A DNA stretch of 64,000 nucleotides from Planctomycetota bacterium (lineage in GTDB: Bacteria; Planctomycetota; Phycisphaerae; Phycisphaerales; SM1A02), in assembly GCA_003671075.1 (NCBI GenBank), contig QWPT01000001.1, positions 1 to 64,000 of the forward strand, given 5' to 3'. The translations under genes were made by a program, and so were the position numbers. The stretch's first letter is position 1, and each line of letters opens with the position of its first letter. A model generated the notes under the pieces. The model was not told where the DNA came from. It made no database searches and saw only the letters and a list, made by a program, of their open reading frames with translations. Shown here piece after piece: positions 16,240 through 24,100 of the stretch.

Positions 16240-17418
16240 ATGCCAGACGATCCAACGAACGAAGATGCGCGAACGGAAAAGTCGGAGCGGGACGATGCCG
16301 TCAAGGCACCAGAAGTCACCACCAACAAGCCAGAAGATGGGAAGAAGGACCGGGAGTCGACGAAGGTCCCTCGCAAGATGAAAAAGCGAGAGGCCGCGAA
16401 GCTTGCTGACTCCACCAACATTGATTTCGCGGTTCCGACGCTGCGGCATTTCACTACCTACACCCGCATCACCCAAACCCTCGAGGGCTATCTGCTGGCG
16501 GCCATGCGCGAGAACCGCCGACTCGACCACATGTTGATCCACGGACGCCATGGGTCGGGAACCTCGACGCTCGCCCGCGCGCTGATTCGAGACTACGCGC
16601 CATCGCGTGTCGAAGAGTTCGATGCGCAAGGAGGCGTCTGCGCAACAAAGCTCAAGCGTGCGCTTGTAAGGGCAAACCGTCGAGGCGTGGTGTTCATCCG
16701 CCACATTGAACTGCTTGACGGGCAGTGCGCTCAGCTGGTTGCGAACTACATGGCGGGTAAGGCCATCGAACGCGAAGAACGCGCGGGGACTCAGCAGTCG
16801 ATGCGAGCGCCTTGGGAAAGCGCGATCGACAAAGAGATCGCCGAATCAGCTCGCATCCACGATGACGCAAAAACTCCATCAACAAATGCCGCCACCAGCA
16901 TCATGCCGGGTGGAACCATCATCGCAACCGCGCTGATGCCGAACCGACTTTCGTACTTGGTACGGACCAACATCCAGCAGTTGATCCACCTGCGCAACGA
17001 TCCGAAGGCGCTTCGCTGTGCAATGGTCCGCGTGTTGCGCCAACACGCACTCATGCTTGACACGAGTTGCTTCCAGCGCGTCGAGCGTGTGCTTTCGACG
17101 CTCATCGATGGCACGGAACAACTCGCGCGCGCTGTATTGGCGCGAGCGGGAATCGAATGTGTTTCAAAGATCGACGACGACCTGATGAAGTCGATCATTG
17201 AAGAAGACCTGCCAAATCGGATTCCTGACGGGCAATACGCTGCATCGCTGCGTGAGCATCTTGGAGGCCGAAAGATTCTGTCGGCAACGGTAGAAGAGGT
17301 CGAACGCATCGCGAACGAAACGCTTTGGGGGACGGTGGCCGCACAGGCGTCCATCTCAACCATGATTCGTGAGAACCGTGCTCGAAAGCGTACGGAGCAC
17401 CCGTCGGTTCCGTTTTGA
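16240..17418 (+). CDS. RuvB-like AAA+ protein lacking the catalytic ATPase residues
   Basis: The ATG at 16240 follows GGAG and gives 392 residues; the frame goes on upstream to 16180 without support. A charged, probably disordered leader (1-55) precedes a region that tracks RuvB closely. Residues 76-115 (RITQTLEGYLLAAMRENRRL then DHMLIHGRHGSGTSTLARAL) align with RuvB's LDHVLLYGPPGLGKTTLA. The Walker A lysine is Thr108 and the next threonine is Ser109. Walker B reads VVFIRHIELL, with Arg154 and His155 in place of Asp-Glu. The lid and C-terminal winged-helix regions remain recognisable. ATP hydrolysis is therefore unlikely, and a DNA-binding, partner-binding or regulatory role is more plausible. 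It converges on the next gene with only five bases between stop codons. A standard ruvB probably exists elsewhere. Confidence 0.7.
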   Translation: MPDDPTNEDARTEKSERDDAVKAPEVTTNKPEDGKKDRESTKVPRKMKKREAAKLADSTNIDFAVPTLRHFTTYTRITQTLEGYLLAAMRENRRLDHMLIHGRHGSGTSTLARALIRDYAPSRVEEFDAQGGVCATKLKRALVRANRRGVVFIRHIELLDGQCAQLVANYMAGKAIEREERAGTQQSMRAPWESAIDKEIAESARIHDDAKTPSTNAATSIMPGGTIIATALMPNRLSYLVRTNIQQLIHLRNDPKALRCAMVRVLRQHALMLDTSCFQRVERVLSTLIDGTEQLARAVLARAGIECVSKIDDDLMKSIIEEDLPNRIPDGQYAASLREHLGGRKILSATVEEVERIANETLWGTVAAQASISTMIRENRARKRTEHPSVPF

Positions 17419-17423
17419 ACGCT

Positions 17424-18041
17424 TCAATCAGATGATGCGTAGCCGATCGCTGGTTGATCCTCAGGATTGGTGTAGGTGGAAGCGCTTGCGCCTGTCGTAG
17501 AGCAGGTGGAATCGGTGGCGGAATAGATGGCGGAGTTCATGGCAGAGTTCGTGGCAGAGTTCGTGGCAGAGTTCATGGCGGAATCTTCGGTCGAAGTTCG
17601 GGTGGTAGCCGGGCAGTAAGACTCTGGAAATGGCACGGTGCATGCACGCATTTGCTCGCTACGACTTTCGTTGGTCTCGACATCGCACTCCACAATCCAA
17701 AGCGCTTCGTGTTCCATGAGTGCTGACCAATCGCCGACGAGCTCATCGAGCTCGTCGGCTTTCATTTGCTGCGCTGGCCACGCGCCGAAGCGCTTGACCA
17801 CACGATCGCGCAGTTCGGGGTCGCGCGCACATTCCCGAGTTGCAACAGCTGCCAACCGCAGTTCGGCGAGGTCGCGGGTTGCGTGTGCAGTAAAGTCGAT
17901 TCCGAAACGGTGTTGGTACGCGGCCACGAACACCGTCGCAATCGTTGCCTCTCGACGCGCGACCGCTGCGGCCACGGCGTCGGCCATGTCCTGATAGAGC
18001 GTGTTCGCACACTCCTTATCCCTCTTGGTAAAGACGATCAT
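17424..18041 (-). CDS. Unknown protein with C-terminal Asn-Ser-Ala repeat tail
   Basis: The ATG at 18041 has AGGGGG upstream and gives 205 residues; the frame runs to 18083. Residues about 1-130 look like a helical soluble domain (KECANTLYQDMADAVAAAVA; ELDELVGDWSALMEHEALW). The tail holds a four-residue repeat (NSAM/NSAT, about six units) encoded by a 12-base DNA repeat, then a Ser/Thr-rich end. There is no signal peptide and no recognised family. It converges with the RuvB-like gene. The tail length probably varies between strains by slippage. Confidence 0.55.
   Translation of the reverse strand: MIVFTKRDKECANTLYQDMADAVAAAVARREATIATVFVAAYQHRFGIDFTAHATRDLAELRLAAVATRECARDPELRDRVVKRFGAWPAQQMKADELDELVGDWSALMEHEALWIVECDVETNESRSEQMRACTVPFPESYCPATTRTSTEDSAMNSATNSATNSAMNSAIYSATDSTCSTTGASASTYTNPEDQPAIGYASSD
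17517..17588. repeat. Coding tandem 12-base repeat, six units
   Basis: Six contiguous units based on GGCAGAGTTCGT lie inside the unknown gene on the minus strand and encode the NSAM/NSAT tail. The two middle units are identical and the outer ones diverge. The unit is a multiple of three, so changes in copy number keep the frame. Confidence 0.85.
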
Positions 18042-18159
18042 TCTTGTTCCCCCTTTTTTTAACACCAATGTTTTGACGCCCACTTGTCCTGCGGCGTCAC
18101 GCGAGGCTAACCGCGTCTCGATCAGCTTCCTGATTTCACAACATTCTTACGCGCGAATT

Positions 18160-18783
18160 TTAGAGAGGAAGCCCGAGCATCTCGCGCGCCTCGCGCCAGC
18201 GACTCCAGCGATCGTCCTTCGAACCTCGGAGGTAGAGGACAGGCGTGGTGCCGACAACTCCGCCGAGCGAGGAGCGACGACGGATCAACTGCAATTGTGA
18301 GACCGCGCCAATCAGCGAATCGGCGCAGGCGATGCGTGAGATCTCTTCGCGTGCAATGAATACACGCGAGGTGCGCTCGCGGATCTCTATGCCGCTCGGA
18401 TGAATTATCCACACGACCGACTTCGGTCCATGCTCAGCGCTGCGCTTGTGGTTGGCTCGCCCAAAAATTCGGTATCCGATGATCAGTGATGAAATCAATA
18501 TCGAGACAAAGAGGAAGACATGAAACGCATCAACCTGCGTTGCAACAACGCCGCCGCCCATCGCACGACGGGGAAATAGGAACTGCGCACCGAGGAAAAG
18601 TAGTGCGAACACCGCGAAGGCGAAGATTGGAAGGAGCGCTGATTCTGAGGTGCGCCGGACGCCGATCAGGACCACGCAACCCGCGAGTCCATCCGCTCCA
18701 CACTCAGGGCAGAGCGCTTCGGACGCGATACCCATACGGCTGTAGCCGCAAGCTGGACAGGTGACCTCCTGAGCGATTGTCAT
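18160..18783 (-). CDS. Small membrane protein with N-terminal zinc ribbon, unknown
   Basis: This 207-residue protein begins with a zinc ribbon (CPACGYSRMG ... CPECGADG). Two membrane helices follow (about residues 50-68 and 85-108), then about 95 cytoplasmic residues (VVWIIHPSGIEIRER; FIAREEISRI) that look like a bacterial PH-like beta domain. It lies between the unknown repeat-tailed gene and lgt on the same strand, without tight coupling. It is a second example, shorter and different, of the zinc-ribbon-membrane architecture seen at 13784. Confidence 0.6.
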   Translation of the reverse strand: MTIAQEVTCPACGYSRMGIASEALCPECGADGLAGCVVLIGVRRTSESALLPIFAFAVFALLFLGAQFLFPRRAMGGGVVATQVDAFHVFLFVSILISSLIIGYRIFGRANHKRSAEHGPKSVVWIIHPSGIEIRERTSRVFIAREEISRIACADSLIGAVSQLQLIRRRSSLGGVVGTTPVLYLRGSKDDRWSRWREAREMLGLPL

Positions 18784-18840
18784 AACCGCACTTTAGCTCC
18801 TGATCCTATTGAGGAAAGGCGGAGCGGTCCGGCGCGCACA

Positions 18841-19839
18841 TCATCGAGGCTTCCAAACCAAACCGCCGATCGGCTGCGCTTTGCGCGACAACGCGAAGAA
18901 CGCTGCGCCCACGGCGACCATCGATATCGACAACACCATCGGCAGCGTCAAACCGCCGAGCATCGCCACACCTTCATCAGGCTCGCGGAATTGCTCGGTT
19001 GCGTAGCGAAGCACGCCGTAACTTGCGAAGAAGATCGCGCACATCGTTCCCGCGCGGCGCGGCGCCAACCATGCGAGCGACATCACAAGAAGCGGGCACG
19101 GGCCTTCGGCGATGGCCTGAAAAAATTGGCTTGGATAGTACGCAGTGAGCACGGGCGCGATGGTTTGGGTCACCAGGTCGTGCGCGGCGCTGGCATGATC
19201 GTAATTGGTGGCGATCATCCACTCGATGAACCGCCCGTCGGGCATGCGCTCGGTCGCGGGCGCGATGGCGCGCAGCGGCTCGAGTTGCGCGGGGATCGCG
19301 ACGAAACTCTCGAGCTGGTGCGGATACTTCACGCTCCACCACGGCGCGTTGGCCTGCATGTCGGCGGGAAGCGCGCGGCCCCAAAGTTCGCCATTCACCC
19401 AGTTGGCGAGTCGGCCGAACATGAGTCCCCACGGAACGACAAAGACCACCGCATCTCCGACGGCGAGGATCGACAGTTTTTCGCGGCGCGCAAACACGAT
19501 CACTGCAATCGCCACACCAACGACTCCGCCATGGCTCGACATCCCGCCCTTGTGAATCTCCAGCACGCCCCAGTAAGGGAAGTTGCTAGTGAAATGGGAG
19601 ATGAGATGTGGCTCGTATAAAATGCAGTGACCGAGGCGACCGCCGACGATGACGCCGACGACGGCGCTGGTGAGCAAATCGCCGACCTGACGCGGGTTCA
19701 TCGGAATGCGACCAGAGATCGCGAGCCAACGCATGATGACCCAGCCGAGCAGGAAGCCTGATAGATAGGCCGTGCCATACCAGCGCGGACCTAGGCCAGG
19801 AGAGAACTCGAACACAAACGGATCGAGGGAGTGGAGCAT
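18841..19839 (-). CDS. lgt: Prolipoprotein diacylglyceryl transferase
   Basis: Lgt moves the diacylglyceryl group of phosphatidylglycerol to the lipobox cysteine of prolipoproteins, the first step of lipoprotein maturation. The 332-residue protein from the ATG at 19839 has about seven membrane helices. The family motifs are present: GGRLGHCILY, GGMSSHGG with the essential histidine, and the signature GRLANWVNGELWGR. A loop of about 90 residues after the signature (YPHQLES to PVLTAYYPSQ) is longer than in enterobacterial Lgt. It is divergent from trpD, with 72 bases between the starts. Confidence 0.93.
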   Translation of the reverse strand: MLHSLDPFVFEFSPGLGPRWYGTAYLSGFLLGWVIMRWLAISGRIPMNPRQVGDLLTSAVVGVIVGGRLGHCILYEPHLISHFTSNFPYWGVLEIHKGGMSSHGGVVGVAIAVIVFARREKLSILAVGDAVVFVVPWGLMFGRLANWVNGELWGRALPADMQANAPWWSVKYPHQLESFVAIPAQLEPLRAIAPATERMPDGRFIEWMIATNYDHASAAHDLVTQTIAPVLTAYYPSQFFQAIAEGPCPLLVMSLAWLAPRRAGTMCAIFFASYGVLRYATEQFREPDEGVAMLGGLTLPMVLSISMVAVGAAFFALSRKAQPIGGLVWKPR

Positions 19840-19911
19840 CGACTCGGCGAGCAGCGCGACCATGCGCGAATGCTACGGGATCGCGTGCCGCTGGTGCGCT
19901 ACTCTGCGGAT

Positions 19912-20973
<1,062 letters not shown>

Positions 20974-21136
20974 GGACTGCGGATCGACGCGCACGTTGGT
21001 GGACAGAATAATTTGGGGAGAGTGTCGTACCTTCGCGGTGCTTCGTTTTTCGCGAGTAGGTTGTGCGCTGTGTAAATGGATGAAGTGAGAGATTGAGGCG
21101 GGTCCCAAGTTTGATACGGGGGCGGCAGGACTACAC

Positions 21137-24100
21137 ATGAACGACCAACGGGAAAATGAATCCAGTGCGGACGGCGATGCCATGCCCGGTCCGAGTCTGC
21201 GTGAACGCGCGCGTGCGTGCGATCCGCAGCCGATGGTGCCACTCGCGACATGCGTTTTCGCGGGAGGTTTGTGGATCGGATGCGCGTTGGCGCAGACAAG
21301 CGGATTCGCAAGAGTCGCGCTCGCTGAAGCGGCGCGTCCATTAGCGTTGGCGTTGCTCATTGTGGCGATGGCGGCAGGAATGGTGCTGGTTGGATTAGGT
21401 GTATGGATGGCATTCGGACGCGTGAAGAAGGATGAACTTGGAAACAAGAAGGCGGCGGAAAAGAAAGTGTGGAGTGGAAAGGTTGGGAGTGTGAGCGTCG
21501 ACGACGCAGCAGAGGTCCATTGGTCGAAGTTCGCGCTGCTACTGCTGTTGATCGCGCTCTGTGCCGGCACACTTGGTGCGGGGATGCGGTTTGATCAGGT
21601 CATCGAACAGGCGATGGTGCCGATTGTGATGACGGATGGAGGAGTTGGTGGAGGGGTTGGTGGAGGGATTGGCGGCGCGGTTGGCGGCGCGGCGTACACA
21701 GCGACTGCGATGACCGAAGGCCAGCTCGTGACCGTTGAGGCGACTGTTGCGAGTGGGTTTACTTCGATCGGATTCGGCTCCGACATCCTCGCAAAGTACT
21801 TCCGTAAGCCACCGAAGCATCAGTGTCTGATGCGCGACATCGAGTTCATTGGCGATGATGGCGCGCGCATCAACATGCCAACAGGGGCGTTCCTCTCGAT
21901 CAGCGTTCTTGAGCAACCTCCTCCTTGGAAAGTCGGAGATCGGCTGTCCATCGTGGGAAAGTTCATGCCGATCGCGCGCAGTGTTGTGCCGTCGACAATC
22001 GACTTCACGGAAGTCGCGGCCCGACGCGGGCTCATAGGTTCTTTGGTGGTTGAGTCTGAAAATCTGGCGACCATGGTTGCGCAATGGCGGTCGAGAACAC
22101 CGATTGGCGATTGGTTCGCACGTGCACGGGAATCGTTGCGCGGAAGAATGCGAGAGGCGTTGTTGGCCGGGGTTCCCGGTGCTGGAGGAGAGAGTGGAAT
22201 CCGCTCGATGCTGGTCGCGCTTGTCTTAGGCGATGTCGAGGACGGATATCGATCGATCGAGAATAGCTTTCGCGCTGTCGGGCTATCTCACATCTTGGCG
22301 ATATCAGGATTCAACCTCGCGGTGCTTGGATGGGTGGTCGCATGGATGGCGGGGTTGTTCATCCGCGACGAACGTTGGCGCGCGGCACCGGTTGCGATGG
22401 CCGCACTGATCGCGCTTTGGGTGATGGCGCCGGCGGCGAGCGCGATGCGTTCGGCGTTGATGGCGGTCCTCGGCGCGAGCGGATGCGTATTGAAACGCGA
22501 TTGGAACGGCGACGCAATCCTTGCCTTCGCGGCGATCGCCATGCTGCTTCATGATCCATCCGCCGCGCTCGGTCCAGGGTTTCAATTGAGCTTTCTCTGC
22601 GTGATCGCGTTGAGAAAGCTCGCGCCCGCCATCCGCACGCGATGGCTTGCTTGGATGCCTGCCGACGACAGGCGTCAAGATCATCCTGCGTGGATCGCGC
22701 TCAGCGGAGAGTACGCATCACGCGCGATCGCTGCGGGACTCGCGGCATTCTTCGCGAGCGTTCCGGTTGTTCTTGTGCAGTTTGGTTCGCTGCAACCATT
22801 CGGAACTCTGCTCACATTTCTCTGCACGCCACTCTCGACGGTCACGCTCGCGATCGCATATCCAAAGGCAATCATCGGTGCGATCTGGCCTCCGCTCACG
22901 ATTCCGGTCGGACCAATTCTCTGGATCTCCGCCTGGCTGCAAGTTGAGTTGGTCGAGCGATCGATCACGGCAGGCGGAGGCACGGTGCAAGTTGGATCGA
23001 TCGCTTCGTGGACCGGCGTGGCGATGATGGTGTTGCTCTTCGCAGCATTCCTCAGCAACGCACGTGTCTGGCGCGTTGCAGCGTGGGGTGCGATCGGGGT
23101 CATCACTGTCAGCCTGCTGAGCGGGCAACACCATGCGCAAAGGCCACGGTTTGAAATCACGATGCTCGCCGTCGGCGATGGTTCGGCGTATGTGGTGCGA
23201 AGTGGTGGATCAACGGTGCTCTTCGATGGCGGATCGAGCTCAACGGGGAGCGTCGCCGCGCGTGCGTTGCTTCCAATGATCGGCCGTGAGAGCTCCAACA
23301 GGATCGACGCGATAATCGTCTCGCATCCAAATCTTGACCACTTCAGCGCGCTACTTGATGTGGCACGGTACGCGCGGGTAGGTGAGTTGATTGTGCACCC
23401 ATCGTTTGTTGACGCGGCTCGCCGCATGCCAGCGGTCGATGCGTTCATAGACGGTGTGAAAGGAATGGGTGTGCGGGTGCGCGAGGTATCCGCAGGAGAC
23501 TCAGTGCGCATTGGAAAGATGACATGGACCTTCGTCTGGCCCGATGCGAACTTTAGGTCTTCCCATGACAACGACCTGTCGTTGGTGGTGCGCGCTACCC
23601 ATGACTCGGGCGCGCGCGCACTCTTTTGTGGCGACATCGAAACGGAACCTGCTGCACGGATCTCGGCGAGCGCCCGCAACAACCGGCTCAACATCTCGTG
23701 TGATGTGCTCGAGCTTCCACACCACGGCAGTTGGCGGGAGGCTGTCGTGGACTACATCGAAACTGCGGCGCCATCGATCATCTTGCAATCGACGGCCCGA
23801 CGGCGCTTCGATGCCGATCGTTTCGCGCCCCACCTTTCACCAACAACCTTCAGGTTCGTCACTTGCCGCGATGGAACGGTTCGGATCACACTTGGCGAAG
23901 ATGGAAGGCTTCATACGACTGCTTGGGACAGCGAGGCAATGGGTGGTTGGCGGCCGATGGGCGTTTCGTCACTGCGCGACAATGATGAAACAGGCGCGAT
24001 CAAGCTCAATCCTGTCACCGGCGATGCCATTTCCGCCATCGGTGATCCGCATCTCGAGTGTCGTGGCGTTCGCAGCCGACTCCCTGATCGAAATCGGGAT

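Noticed and set aside
16034-16704. Minus-strand open frames over the start of the RuvB-like gene
   Set aside because: No domain or ribosome site; they are shadows of the coding strand and of the tandem repeats.
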